The position numbers and the translations under genes were made by a program. Below, in pieces: positions 10,884-22,530 of a stretch of 64,000 nucleotides of DNA. The first letter of the stretch is position 1. Each line of letters opens with the position of its first letter. Source of the stretch: Siphonodentalium dalli (taxonomy: Eukaryota > Mollusca > Scaphopoda > Gadilida > Siphonodentaliidae); contig CP136066.1 in assembly GCA_032622095.1 (NCBI GenBank), positions 233,126,961 to 233,190,960 of the forward strand, read 5' to 3'. Under the pieces are notes generated by a model. The model made no database searches and had not been told where the DNA came from. It worked only from the letters and a program-made list of their open reading frames with translations.

Positions 10884-11480
10884 CTATATATATTTTATAT
10901 ATGAGAACAATTAAAACCTACTTTTGTTATGAACTTTCCAACTGCTATTCTGTTACTCAAGAAATTTAAACTGTTTAGGTGAGAAACCTCTCAAACCACC
11001 CCCGAAAAAAAAAACTATACGAAAAGCATTGCTGTGCAGACGTTAACTAGCCCTGACTGGCGGGAAATCTCGATAAATACTTTGCATAGTGCACGAGTTT
11101 CTTATTAATTACGGCGGTGTGTTGAGTCTTTATAGAACTATATAATCTGCCGTGAACGTTCGTCCGACGAAACAGATCAATATAATTAATTCAATATAAA
11201 TCTAATGAAAACTACAGGTGTCTGTACAAGGTATTTATTGCAATACACCTCATTGGGCAGTTGCACAATGATGATAATGACTAAACAAAGTATATGAGCA
11301 TTACAAATGATATGAATATACATTACATCCATATATAATTATGTATATGTAATATGTATATCGTAGAATTCTCGCTATATATATATACCAATAATGTCGC
11401 TTCTACTTTTAGTTATATGTTTATCCTTTTACAAAGAAGGCTCAGGTGATCGGATTATGTCGCATATTTTATTAACGACA
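10884..11480. other. Unassigned AT-rich stretch
   Basis: TATA-rich runs near 10886-10905 and 11300-11385. A block around 11158-11215 (CAGATCAATATAATTAATTC) recurs at 12634-12690, another sign of local duplication. No gene. Confidence 0.45.
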
Positions 11481-11860
11481 TGTTATGGACTTGCTCGGGT
11501 CCGTGAAATTGATAAGTTAATAATTATGCGATATGGCAACTTGAGGGGGTAATGTAGCATTCTACTAACTTCTCCGAAAAATTTAAAGAAATCGATCATA
11601 CCACTCAATAGAACACGTCTGAAATACACTCAATTGTAATTATTTACATGTACATCTAGATCTCGATTCGTGACGCAACTTTTGGCGATAAACTAACACA
11701 ATAGCCATGGAAAGTCATTTAATTTAATTAATATATTAAAATGGCGGTGTGTGTTGTCAATTTGGATTAATATTCGTAAAAATAATTTCTTTGAGAAAGA
11801 TTTTTCTCAATTTATATTTGATCACCCTACCGGAGTGTTTCACGCCACTTTAACAGTTCC
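11481..11860. repeat. Local duplication, copy A (empty site)
   Basis: Diverged match to 13281-14045. Shared anchors include GGTGTGTGTTGTCAATTTGG (about 11744 and 13934) and TTTGATCACCCTAC (about 11816 and 14014). This copy lacks the hAT-like element; the site reads GTAGCATTCTACTAAC. Confidence 0.75.
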
Positions 11861-11978
11861 CTTTAGTCCATAGTGCTTTATATAATTATACTCATAATGA
11901 ATCATAATTTATAGGACGGTTCGCTCAATTTAGCGATAGATTCGTCAATGTGTACTATGCACAAGTGATACACATGCT

Positions 11979-12469
11979 CACCCCTGGTCAAGTGATCCTG
12001 AATAGAGTTACCACCCCTGGTCAAGTGGTCCTGCTAATGTGCTATGATGCTGTTAGAGCAAACTGATGCTGTTAACAAAAAGTACCGTTATATTTTTTTT
12101 AATTTGTTATTTTCGCTGTGTTCCGATAATCTATATAAACATATCCAAGAAAAGCCAGTATGCGTATCAAACATTCAAAAACATATTTATTGCGAAATAT
12201 TTTCAATACTGGTTGTATTAGTTGTTGAAAATCGAGTATAATCAAGATTGTTATTCATGTCGTTTTAGAAACAAGAGCGCGGGTTTTATTTATTTTTTCA
12301 AAAATATATATGTTCTTGAATGTTTCATACACACACCAATTTTTTCTCTATCGATCGGATTAGCCAAACACCGCGAAAATGACAACTTTAGAAAAACAAT
12401 AACGCTACTGTTAACAGGACCACTTGGCCAGGGGTGGTAACTCTATTCAGGACCACTTGGCCAGGGGTG
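11979..12469. mobile_element. CCCTGGTCAAG-family element with doubled termini
   Basis: Outer ends CACCCCTGGTCAAG and CTTGGCCAGGGGTG. Just inside each, after the spacer AATAGAGTTACC or its complement, the same terminus repeats (about 12010 and 12437). The interior matches 4038-4562 in part. The symmetrical doubled termini suggest an element inserted into a short or deleted copy of itself, or duplicated termini mobilised as one unit. Non-coding. Confidence 0.75.
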
Positions 12470-13280
12470 ATGCTCTTTATGTTAATCATTTCTTGAATAT
12501 ACATGTACTAACAAGGAAAGAATTTAAATTTATCGACATATGTTGATCCCCGCAGCCACATCGGGATGTAACAAAACCGAGAATAATTTCATAGTTCCCA
12601 TAGAAGGAAAGACTTTGTCGCAAACGTTCGTCCGACCAAACAGATCAATATAATTAATTCAATATAAAACCAACGAAAACTACAGAAGGTTCGCGCAATT
12701 TGGCGATAGATTCGATGGGAAATCTCGCGAGCAAACACAAATTACGGGAACTTGTGGTCTGTTTCAAACATACAATAGATTGTTCGGTGTTTATTATTCA
12801 GATTAGCTTAATAACTAGAATTCTATAATGGTTATACAGATGCTATCATCGGTGTTTGTTCGGTCATTATAAGTGCCTCGAACAACGAGAAATCTATTTC
12901 TGGAAGCGATCTGAATTTCTTGCGATATCGCGTCTTTGAATCTGAAGTATCCTGCAGATTTCGAAATTGTATCACAATTACCATAAGAATAATTTAAATG
13001 CACCCTTAATTCGTTGAGTGCGTATGTTGTGGTATGGTATTTAGTCTTTTATGGTACCATCTGTTCCATGAGGTGGCTAACAATTGCGCGAGGGCATATT
13101 TGTATGATAACCGCTGCAAGCAGCGATTATGATGGCTAATTAGTTTATAATGCATGGATTTCGCAGCAGGGCGCTATATAGTGAGGGGGGGGGGGGGGAA
13201 ACCAAGATTTGTCCTCACATCGAAGATATATACCAACACCAGTAAGAACCATCTCACAAGTTAAAGACATTATATTGTTC
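12470..13280. other. Unassigned stretch
   Basis: Contains a repeat of the 11158-11215 block (12634-12690) and a G run near 13184-13198. No gene recognised. Confidence 0.4.
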
Positions 13281-14045
13281 GGGTACTTGTTCGGGTACGT
13301 GAAACTTGTAAGTTAGTATTCAGGCGCCATACAAACTGGGGGAATGTAGCACTCTACCAGGGGCGCCGGAAGCATCAAAGGGCAGGGGGGGGGGGGGGTA
13401 GAGCCTACAAAAAGGGCACTTTTCCGCAAAAAGGGCTTTTTCTCCGCAAACTCGGGAAAATAACCATAAATTCATTGTGGCAAAAATCCCTATTTTAATG
13501 GTATTTTTCGGTTTTTATGGCCGATTTGTGATAAAATTGACAAAAAAGTAATATTCCTTGTGAAATTGGTGGTATTTGGACCAAAAAAGTCACATTTTGC
13601 TATAAAAACACGAGATTAAGCACACAAAAATTATTTTCTGTCTCCAGAAAAAGGGCAAGTCCTGCCCCCGCTCGCCCCCCCTTGGTCAAGGGCAGGGGGG
13701 TCAGCTGCCCCCTCTGCCCCCTCTTCCGGCGCCCCTGCACTCTACTAACATAGCAGAAAGCTGAAGCAAATCGACCGTACCACTCCAAAGAAAACATCGT
13801 CTGAACTATAACGATCAAATGTAAATATTTACTTCTATAGATTCGGGACGCAACTGTCAGCGATAAACTTACGAAGATGATTTCGCCATCGAGCATCGAG
13901 AGTCACTGCATTTCATTAATATATAAGAATGACGGTGTGTGTTGTCAATTTGGATATAATATTTGTAAAATATAATTACTTTGAGGAAGATTATTCACCA
14001 TTTCTATTTGATCACCCTACTGGAGTGTTTAACATCACTTTAACG
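13281..14045. repeat. Local duplication, copy B (filled site)
   Basis: Counterpart of 11481-11860, with point changes and small indels throughout, so not recent. It is lengthened by the hAT-like element at 13358-13737. Confidence 0.75.
13358..13737. mobile_element. hAT-like non-autonomous element, copy 2, with 8-bp target duplication
   Basis: Ends CAGGGGCGCCGGAAG and complement, flanked by an exact direct repeat CACTCTAC (13350-13357 and 13738-13745). Inverted relative to 2077-2449 and very similar to it. The 8-bp duplication and the empty site in copy A support hAT-type insertion. Homopolymeric G and C runs lie inside both ends. It is non-coding and would need transposase in trans. Confidence 0.9.
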
Positions 14046-14129
14046 ATTAAATCACACTCTGTCATCACTTGAACGGGTTCGGTGCTTTTCGTCCGGTTCT
14101 CGGTAGTTATATGTCCCATTCACGGTTAA

Positions 14130-14419
14130 AGGTACTCAATCCGATCAGACGCACCTAAATTACTATTTATTTGGCTTTGGGGGTAAAAAATATTTGATTC
14201 GAGTCGAGGAACCCACCCATCAAAGCTCAGAGTGATTAGATATCGATTTTTGAAATCTATTAATTTTCGGAGATGTGAGCCACAAGTTGGCAGAACCACG
14301 TGCTCAAAACGGACAAATTGCGAGTATAAGATGGATAACTCTAAAATCAAGTGGTTATTATTGTTAACAGTAAGCCAAAGAAATAGTAAGTTAGGAGCGT
14401 CTAATCGGACTGAGTACCT
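14130..14419. mobile_element. TTAA-flanked element, AGGTACTCAATCCGA family, copy 1
   Basis: TTAA at 14126-14129 and 14420-14423. Inverted ends of about 50 bp begin AGGTACTCAATCCGAT. The interior shares blocks with 14975-15410, including one around CACCCATCAAAGCTCAGAGTG. Non-coding. Confidence 0.85.
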
Positions 14420-14423
14420 TTAA

Positions 14424-14970
14424 CATTTGTTCAACGCTGCCGAAATTCAACACCAATTAAATGGAGCCTATTTCAAGTATACTTATGTTATTTCTCCATT
14501 ATATCCATCTATATCGGCCTGATATTAAATCATATCGTTATCGATTAGAAATGGAGTGTAGATGCGTTTCAGAAAACTGTCGCGCACAAGTACACCTATA
14601 TGTGAAAGTTATATTCGAACACTGGACAAAATATCATTATTTTCTTTTATCATCGTCACGATTGAATACAGTGTGTGTAAATGATAAATTTATAGGACGC
14701 GTGCTGCTCTTTCGCCAGATGATGGATTATCATGGCTGTTAGACCACACATTTAAGCGCTGGTTCGCTTCCCATACGCGACTCACACTTCTCAATTCCCA
14801 TGCCCCATATGACTCAAGCAATGATAGAGGTAATTTAAGGTCAACACATGTTACCTGTACACGATTTATAGACTGCACATATATAGTCATATACTTTGAT
14901 TGTAGACATACGTTGTATATTACGCAAATCACATGCGCACGGCGTGTCCGGTGATGATTCCACACATATG
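14424..14970. other. Unassigned stretch between two related elements
   Basis: Two open frames of about 90 codons (plus 14461-14742, minus 14690-14965) have no recognisable similarity. I would not call them genes. Confidence 0.4.
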
Positions 14971-14974
14971 TTAA

Positions 14975-15410
14975 AGGTACTCAATCCGATTCGATGGTCC
15001 CAATGTCATCAGATTCCAACAACAACATTTTTTTTTTAAATGCCGCTTCAATCAGAATCGATTAATTGCCCAAAAATAATGCTAACCACATTGAACTATG
15101 GTATAAAATTGCCCAAAACCTGTTATTTATCAACATTTTGGTCGACGTAATTTTACCGGTTTGTCAAATATCTGACACAAAAACGACACTTGATTTTAGA
15201 GTTATCCATCTTCATTCGCAATTTGGTCAGAGAAATTCCTCTCGTCGACTGTTTACTGGGCCTCTAGAAATAAAAAAAATAGATTTCAGGCATCGATATC
15301 TGATCACTCTGAGCTTTGATGGGTGGGTTCCTTGACTGGAATCCAATATTTTTTACCCCCGAAGCCAAGGAAATTTGTAATTTATGAGCGTAAATTCGGA
15401 TTGAGTACCT
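14975..15410. mobile_element. TTAA-flanked element, AGGTACTCAATCCGA family, copy 2
   Basis: TTAA at 14971-14974 and 15411-15414; ends AGGTACTCAATCCGATTC and ATTCGGATTGAGTACCT. Shares the CTCTGAGCTTTGATGGGTGG block with copy 1 in inverted orientation. Longer than copy 1 (436 against 290 bp). Confidence 0.85.
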
Positions 15411-15414
15411 TTAA

Positions 15415-15717
15415 AGTTATCGTCAAGAAAGAATGCGCACATTACGCCAATGCTTCGATCATTACTGGTTATTCATCAGACATAAAGACCCACTTAATTT
15501 TCGAACCCCCAGATATTGCTGTATAAAATATATGCCATATTATATATGTGTTCTGGGTTGGAAAAACTAAGATTTTTTTTTGCGAGAAGCCTATACTCTG
15601 GGTTCTAAGTTAGGGAAATGATAATGGATTTTACACACACACATGATGCGACATTATTATCTACTCATAAATTTCAATGACATCAAATGAAGAGATTCGT
15701 TTCACAAACATGCTGCT
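15415..15717. other. Unassigned stretch
   Basis: Nothing recognised. Confidence 0.4.
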
Positions 15718-15876
15718 TACATTCCGGGCTGCCGTATGATTCTCTCGATTAGAATCCACGAGACGATAATATTGTTGTTTGGCACCTGTATCAGCTTCGC
15801 CAATCAGACACACATACCTTCCACGAAGGCGTCCCATTTGTCTTCTAACCTTGCTTATATACATCACAGTGATGAG
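15718..15876. repeat. Direct repeat left of the GA array
   Basis: About 159 bp matching 16958-17116 (anchors CATTCCGGGCTG, ACGAGACGATAATATTGTT, TCTTCTAACCTTGCT). The two copies bracket the GA-rich array and are clearly diverged. Confidence 0.85.
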
Positions 15877-15884
15877 AGAGATGC

Positions 15885-15992
15885 AAAGAGGGAGATATAG
15901 ATATAGGGTAGGAGGTAGGAATGGGGGGGGGAGCAAGGGAGGGGAATTGGATAGAGAGAGAGATAGAGAGAGATATACAGACAGAGAGAGAT

Positions 15993-16055
<63 letters not shown>

Positions 16056-16312
16056 ATAGTGAAATGTATTCAAAGATGGAGATATAGATATATGGTAGGA
16101 TGGAGGCATCGAGGGCGGGGAATGAGGGAGGGGAAGGGAAGGGAATTGGACAGAGAGATAGAGATAGAGATATAGAGATAGAGATAGAGATAAAGATATA
16201 TAGAGAGAGATAGAGGCAGAGAGAGGGGATAGTGAAATATATTCAAAGATGGAGATATAGATATAGAGTATGAGGGAAGAGTGGAGAGAGGGATCGAGGG
16301 GGGGAATTGGAT

Positions 16313-16352
<40 letters not shown>

Positions 16353-16417
16353 GAAGAGAGGGGATAGTGGAATATATTCAGAGAGGGAGAGATATATAAA
16401 GTGAGAAGGGACAGTAG

Positions 16418-16484
<67 letters not shown>

Positions 16485-16660
16485 GGAGAGAGTGTGTAAG
16501 AGAAATAATGAGATGGAAGAGGGCGTTAGATTGGGAGTAGATAGAGGATACAGCGAGGGAGAGCTAAAGAAAGTAAGATGGTAGGGGATGAGAGAGAAGG
16601 AGAGAGAGAAAGAGAGAAAGAGAGAGAGAGGAGGGGACATATTTTTCGAGGGGAAGAGCT

Positions 16661-16724
<64 letters not shown>

Positions 16725-16755
16725 ACGAGAGAGATAGAGAGGGAAGAAAAAAAAA
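15885..16755 (+). repeat. GA-rich microsatellite with longer internal units
   Basis: Long runs of (GA)n on the plus strand, interrupted by a recurring block (AGGGGATAGTGAAAT, then GATGGAGATATAGATATA) near 16050, 16220 and 16360. It is therefore a higher-order repeat as well as a dinucleotide run. The homopurine tract has mirror symmetry. Open frames of Ser/Leu or Arg/Glu repeats (up to 303 codons) are artefacts of this composition. Confidence 0.95.
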
Positions 16756-16957
16756 GACACCCGAACAATATACATATATTGGGACCATACATCTTCATCG
16801 GACGCCGATTTGGTGAGCGTCGAAAGTGCCCATAGTTTACCAGACAGGGATTAGTCAATGAAGTATGAATCACAACTCGTATGTATTCAACTCGTATGTA
16901 TTCAACTCAATATCTTCGACGACACTCAGCTGAAGAAAATCTTCTTATATCCGCGTT

Positions 16958-17116
16958 TTACATTCCGGGCTGTGGCATGATTCTCTCGATTAAACATACA
17001 CGAGACGATAATATTGTTTTTATTGGCACCGGGATCAACTTTACCAATCAGACAGGCATACCTTCTGTGGAGGCGTCCGATCAGTCTTCTAACCTTGCTG
17101 ATTACACAGCGATGAG
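16958..17116. repeat. Direct repeat right of the GA array
   Basis: Counterpart of 15718-15876. Its last segment, CCTTGCTGATTACACAGCGATGAG, is duplicated once more immediately downstream (to about 17155). Confidence 0.85.
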
Positions 17117-17325
17117 GAGGCTTCTATAACCTTGCTGATTACACAGCGATGAGATGATAAGGAAATGACACGAGTTCAGACATCTACTGATGATTCCGAT
17201 TGTTCCACGATACAATACGAAAGGATATGCTAGGTTAGATCAACCGAATGATCTCATGACAGCTCTCCCTATATATTCCATGGAATAAACTGCTATTGTA
17301 CACTTCGTTAGTACCACGCAAAAGC

Positions 17326-17448
17326 AAATACACCATAGCACCAATACACCATATGTAGCACCAATACATCATATATAGCACCAATACACCATAGCACCAA
17401 TACACCATAGCACCAATACACCATAGCACCAATACACAATAGCATATT
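17326..17448. repeat. 15-16-bp minisatellite
   Basis: About seven copies of AGCACCAATACACCAT, some extended by ATG or ATATAT. Confidence 0.9.
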
Positions 17449-18530
17449 GGTTTCATGAATGCACAACAACTACGGCTTATCACTCAAGGTCTTCTCGTTC
17501 ATCACATCAGAAAACCTCTAGATGCGGACCAAAAATCTACTAATCAGATTAAATACAGCTCCCTATACTTCGCAATACGACATTTAGTCTGCATTCCCCC
17601 TGGGACATACTTCATCAGTAATGTCAGCCGTTGTATTATGCATTGTGTTGCCGCTATAAAATCTTCAAGAGTGGCCCAGCCATTGTTCATACCTAAATAT
17701 CGAAAGCAATTATCGCGGTCATAAAAGTTACATACTGCAACATTGAGACATCCGCGAAAGAACATCCGCGAATACATACATCCTGCAAAAAGTATAACCG
17801 GCACTCTATATACGTTATTAAGCAAAGTTACCCCATAGCTCCTATTTTTTTTCTTAAAAAAAAATACATTTTATTCATCAAAAATAACACAAGCAGCGAA
17901 TATATAAACAGCAAACAGTTCATAAAAATACAGTGCAAATACAATACATTTATTATATATGTTACTATTAATAAACCCAGAAAAAAATTTTGGATGTCAC
18001 CTTTTGTGCTATATATTGTGAGAATAGGACATCACTCTTCGGTCTACTACCATTTCCTAAAATAACTCGCATCGCATGAAACCCGAAATGTGTTGTTCTG
18101 CGAGATATCCCCAAAGCTCCATTGACACGGACATATCGGTCTGGCAGTTAACACCCATAGGGCGTTATAACGAAAAAGTTTACATATTGCTTTCTCGATC
18201 TTCATAACAAAATATATTTCATTTACCTTTCCCAGAATGTTTTTCACACCTGCCGCATTTTGTTGTTTGCCTAAATTTATCACTAAATTCGACTTATCAA
18301 TCATAGTCGGTCGCGTGTAAGATTAGCATTGCCTGATATACTTTGACTCATATGAACACATTATAAGCGTCCATCACATTTAATATTCCTGTTCTTTTCT
18401 CATAATCCACATCACTATCTATACTGTCCTCTGTACATATTAAATTGTAATACGACCCTGCCTAACTATGCTTAAAAGCCATGTTCTGATTGGCCAGTGG
18501 CCCGAGTTACCATGGCTATCTCGTTCCAGT
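17449..18530. other. Unassigned stretch, possible remnant on minus strand
   Basis: Two minus-strand frames (17544-17825, 93 codons; 18047-18304, 85 codons) have fairly protein-like composition, but they are separated by A/T-rich sequence with many stops and match nothing I know. Treat as unassigned. Confidence 0.3.
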
Positions 18531-19332
18531 TTTGTGGTACAATTCTACTTTTTCCGATTGTACCACGAAAAAAATCGGTTTATTCAGATCGCCGCACGCG
18601 ACTTTTCCCGTCTTTTCTAACTCCGCGCAAACGGGGCATCAACGGAGTACACCCGCACCCGTAACCCTTTGAATTTTGCTACATCTTGACAATGTTGCGA
18701 ATTTTCTAGCGATTTGTCGCTTGAAACCAGTTTGGTTGCCAATGTATATGGTCCAAATGATGTTATGGTATATTGATATATGTTACGACCAAAGAAAGTT
18801 ACTTAATAAGTATATTAAATGACAAAATAAATCCATGGGGCCGGGCTGTGCATTCGTCGATTCGAATCTCGATCATATTCGATATTTCGGAATCAAGTTG
18901 AAAATGAAAGCGTTTGTTCACCAGTACAGAAGGGGGATAAGATTAGTTTAGTAAACTAGATCATTTAGATCGCTTTGTGTAAGGAAAATGGTCCATAGTC
19001 GATGATCATATTCATGTTGTCCCAACAACGTTCAACACAGAAATGACCGCAATCGTATTTCCTGTACAATTTAAATGAAAGGCACGGGCGCCGCTGAAAA
19101 CACATCGTTTTTTAGCCAATCACAACGATTATTTTCTAGAAGAGGTGCCTCGAAAAGTCAACGGGGCAATTTCATAACAAGACAAGATTACCGGAGTACT
19201 CCATGCAAAGAAATCGAGTACGCCCAATACGAATTACACCACGAAATGTTTTCTCACCTGAGACCGAAAAAGCGCAGTATTTCGTTGACTATTCAGTCGA
19301 ATTGTGACCATAAACTTTCAGTCGTATTACAA
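18531..19332. other. Unassigned stretch
   Basis: A small inverted pair, GTGGTACAAT and ATTGTACCAC (18533-18568), resembles part of the palindrome at 19333. The plus frame 19075-19341 (88 codons) is not recognised. Confidence 0.35.
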
Positions 19333-19479
19333 AAGAAATAAATACACGGTGTATCGGTGTGTATGGTCAAGTTGTACCACAAAAACTGATTGTAGGACTC
19401 CGCTACGCGTCGTCCTACAATCAGTTTTTTGTGGTACAACTTGACCATACACACCGATACACCGTGTATTTATTTCTTA
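19333..19479. repeat. 147-bp near-perfect palindrome
   Basis: Arms of about 66 bp (AAGAAATAAATACACGGTGT on the left and its complement on the right) meet at a GC-rich centre CTCCGCTACGCGTCG. Only one or two positions break the pairing. Confidence 0.95.
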
Positions 19480-19744
19480 AGTAATATATTCAATATCTCC
19501 TTAGAAGGAGGCAATACAGATTTATTTGCCATGATGGCATAAAACATAAAACAAAACAAGTCGCTGGGCCACATGGCCCCATGAATAAGGTGACTTTATT
19601 TAAATGGTTGTTTTTTTAGTAATGCAAAAACAAAAGATTTTAGGAACAATCATTGATTCAAACTTTGCTTTCAACTGTCTATAATTGTTAAATTTGTTGA
19701 CATATTTTATTAGTTTTACCAGAATAATAACCGGCAAATTCTAA
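19480..19744. other. Unassigned stretch
   Basis: AT-rich sequence, nothing recognised. Confidence 0.35.
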
Positions 19745-20060
19745 GTCGAATGGCATAACTCCATGAGAAATTCGAGACTGGCCTGTATTAATCCCCGTAC
19801 TAAATTTGAAAGCTATCGGATAATCATAACTTGAGACTACAAAATAATCAACAAAACCTATGTTTAAAAGGGGCATAACTCCAAAATGGTCGGACATTCA
19901 CCCTGGATCGGCATCTGAAGGCTACAAACCCGTGTTTCATAAAATTTTGTCGAAAACTATTCAAGTTATCAACCGGACAACAAACATTTCGGTTGAACTC
20001 ACCGACGGACGGACAATATTTCTATAGTCCCCGAAATTTTGTTCTGTCAAGTCCGTGGCT
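19745..20060 (+). repeat. Dispersed repeat resembling a mollusc SINE/LINE-derived repeat
   Basis: Contains GGCATAACTCC twice (19751, 19871), AAATTTGAAAGCTATCGG, then near the end CGACGGACGGACAATATTTC and CTATAGTCCCC. From memory, repeats that run from a GGGCATAACTCC-type motif to tandem GACG units and a TATAGTCCCC end are widespread in bivalve and other mollusc genomes. I cannot verify this here. It is the main hint to the host lineage. Confidence 0.5.
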
Positions 20061-20390
20061 TGGCAAGACAAGGATGGGATGGGAGGGTTTTTTTTTACAC
20101 ACCATCAAATTAACAGGACAATTTAACCGAAACGAATCATCAAACAGTTGAGATAGTATATCTGCACCACGAACCAATCAATGTGCAGAGTCAGACATCA
20201 TATATCCGCGGTATGAGTGAGATATTGATCGGTTTTGCCGGTAATCCCGATCCACTTCCGTCTAGACACGGGGACCTTATAGTAATTCGGCAAACAAAGA
20301 AAAAACGACACGAAGAAAACGCCGACCGTCGTTTCTAAATCTAGAAATTTGCCCAGGGTAAAATGTGAGATCTGAGAAAAACAGTCTTAC
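20061..20390. other. Unassigned stretch
   Basis: A T run at 20088-20096; otherwise nothing recognised. Confidence 0.35.
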
Positions 20391-20645
20391 CAAGCCTTGA
20401 AATAGGGTGTCTGTCATTTGCAGAATGAGGTCCCCAGAGGGTGAATTTAGTGATGCTACCCCGCATAGCGGGCTAGCATCACCAAATTAACCATCTGGGA
20501 ACCTCATTCTGCTGAGGTGTAAGCAGAATGAGGTCCCCAGAGGGTGAATTTGGTGATGCTAGCCCGCTATGCGGGGTAGCATCACTAAATTCACCCTCTG
20601 GGGACCTCATTCTGCAAATGACAGACACCCTATTTCAAGGCTTGA
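20391..20645. repeat. 255-bp nested palindrome
   Basis: Outer arms (CAAGCCTTGAAATAGGGTGT and complement) pair across the whole block. Each half is itself a palindrome running from GCAGAATGAGGT to ACCTCATTCTGC around a centre CCCGCATAGCGGG. The block thus holds four copies of an arm containing GAATGAGGTCCCCAGAGG in alternating orientation. Two looser copies of the GACCTCATTCT motif follow near 20961 and 20994. Confidence 0.95.
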
Positions 20646-22335
20646 GTCATACTCGTTCTTTTGTTGTGGATATACTAAGATTTAGTTGATGGTATTGGCA
20701 GAATGCCAAAATAGACAAATAATAAGTGATTTTGCATTCCTCGTCGCTTCTAAGATATCGATATTTAACTTGGAATTGGAACCAATGAAAACAGACTCGT
20801 TGCACAGACCAAGACCTCGAGACTTATGTAAACCAAAGCTCAGCTTCTGATGAAACATATCATCAACTCGAGATTTGTTTTCTATCGTTCTATTCTCATC
20901 TTCGCCCACGTGGCTATATGGATACCCGTTGTTTGAGTGTACTGTAAATAACCCCCATAGGACCTCATTCTAACGATATCAACAACCCCACGAGGACCTC
21001 ATTCTTATGATGTATTATATAAGGTTGACTTATGTGAAATGGTATATGCTTATGGCCACTATAGGGGCAACTATAGGGAAGCATCGGTTTTAGTGGGACT
21101 TTTCAAACATAAGGTCCATAATTTATACAAATTATGTTCAATATTTTGTGTGCTTAACAAGGGCAGCATGTTGCTCTGCTCGCTTAGTATATATCTTAAT
21201 ATCGCGTAAGTCCACCAAATATGGGTAAAATGTCGCCGGTAGCAGCGGTCTTACCGAGTCATCAAGGGAGGTAAACCCTGCATGGAGTTTGGGGCGCCTC
21301 GTGCTTGTGGTATAAATACAACTGATATGAAATGTAGGCGCCCCGGAACTAGGACCAGCTGGGACAACTACACTTTCATCAGGCATAGAGGGGGTGGAAA
21401 AACGGGTTGCAAAACGGCCTTTCATTCTTCATATAATGGCAAATTATATCAAGTGTAATATTGTGTCCGATAGTACATAAGATAGTATAGTTATAGTTCG
21501 ATATGTTCCCGGATCTAGGATAAACTTCCAGTCCCCAGTGATTGTAACTGATAGGGTTAACAGGTAAGAACAATACGTGGGAGATATAAATGATATAGTA
21601 CAAGAACCAGGGAAATTTCCAGGGCTGTCTTGATACCTGTTACAGGTATGGGCGCCCAAACTCGAGAAGCCCAAATGATCCCAAATTCCTAGTAGACAGT
21701 ATTGAGTCAACCTGAATTTTCCAAGACAATTCAACAATATGCCATGTAAATAACAAATTTGCAGTTGCAATAGAGCTATTATTTGCATGTTTAATTTTTA
21801 AATCAGAAATATTATATCATATTTATAATACATGTATATGACATGTATCTGAGTTGTTTCGGCACAGAAGCCTTATTAAATTATATGGAAATAAATGTAT
21901 CCTGTGCTGGAAACAAGATCATATTCTTAATTGGTTATGACTGGTAGTAGCCATTGTATAGTCGAGGGAGGGTCAAATTAGTATCATCCTATATATTAAA
22001 CAATAGTATGATACACGGGTATCATGATACCTGATTTGGCAGCATGATACCACAACTCTTGGAATAACTACCCGTGTATATAAAGAGATACAGATTCACT
22101 CCGCTTGTATCATTGAACCACCAATACTGTGCATCTGCGTATCTTGCTTACCGACAGAACACGTTATTGAAACATAAAAGTATTAAACCTCTACATGGAC
22201 TCTTTGTTGTTCCCGTACAAGGCCATATTCACATTTACCACTGGACAACGGGACATATTGTCATAAGATAAATCATCATAGTCCAACAACAACAACAACA
22301 ACAACATCATTTTTGAAATGCCGCTTCAGTTATCA
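20646..22335. other. Unassigned stretch
   Basis: No recognisable gene. The minus frame 21138-21425 (95 codons) and several others are unassigned. Repeated ATGATAC motifs occur around 22008-22050, and a CAA repeat at 22281-22304. Confidence 0.35.
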
Positions 22336-22339
22336 GAAT

Positions 22340-22530
22340 GTGTATTTAGCATAGAAAGGGTTAAACTTTTTATCTGAACATTTCCTTTGGGATAACTACT
22401 CATAAATGACGCTTTAGTATAGAAAGGGTTAAACTTATTATTGAAAATTTCATATGTGATAACTACTCATCAATGATGCTTTAGTATAGAAAGGGTTAAA
22501 CTTATTATCTGAACATTTCCTATGGGATAT
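22340..22530. repeat. 67-bp tandem repeat, about three copies
   Basis: TAGAAAGGGTTAAACTT recurs at about 22352, 22419 and 22487, with intervening GATAACTACTCAT. A related single block lies near 33908-33975. Confidence 0.8.

Noticed and set aside
15864-16775. 303-codon Ser/Leu-rich frame
   Set aside because: Direct translation of the GA/CT microsatellite.
18840-18870. TTCGAATCTCGATC-like stretch considered as a tRNA T-arm
   Set aside because: No acceptor, D or anticodon stems can be drawn around it.
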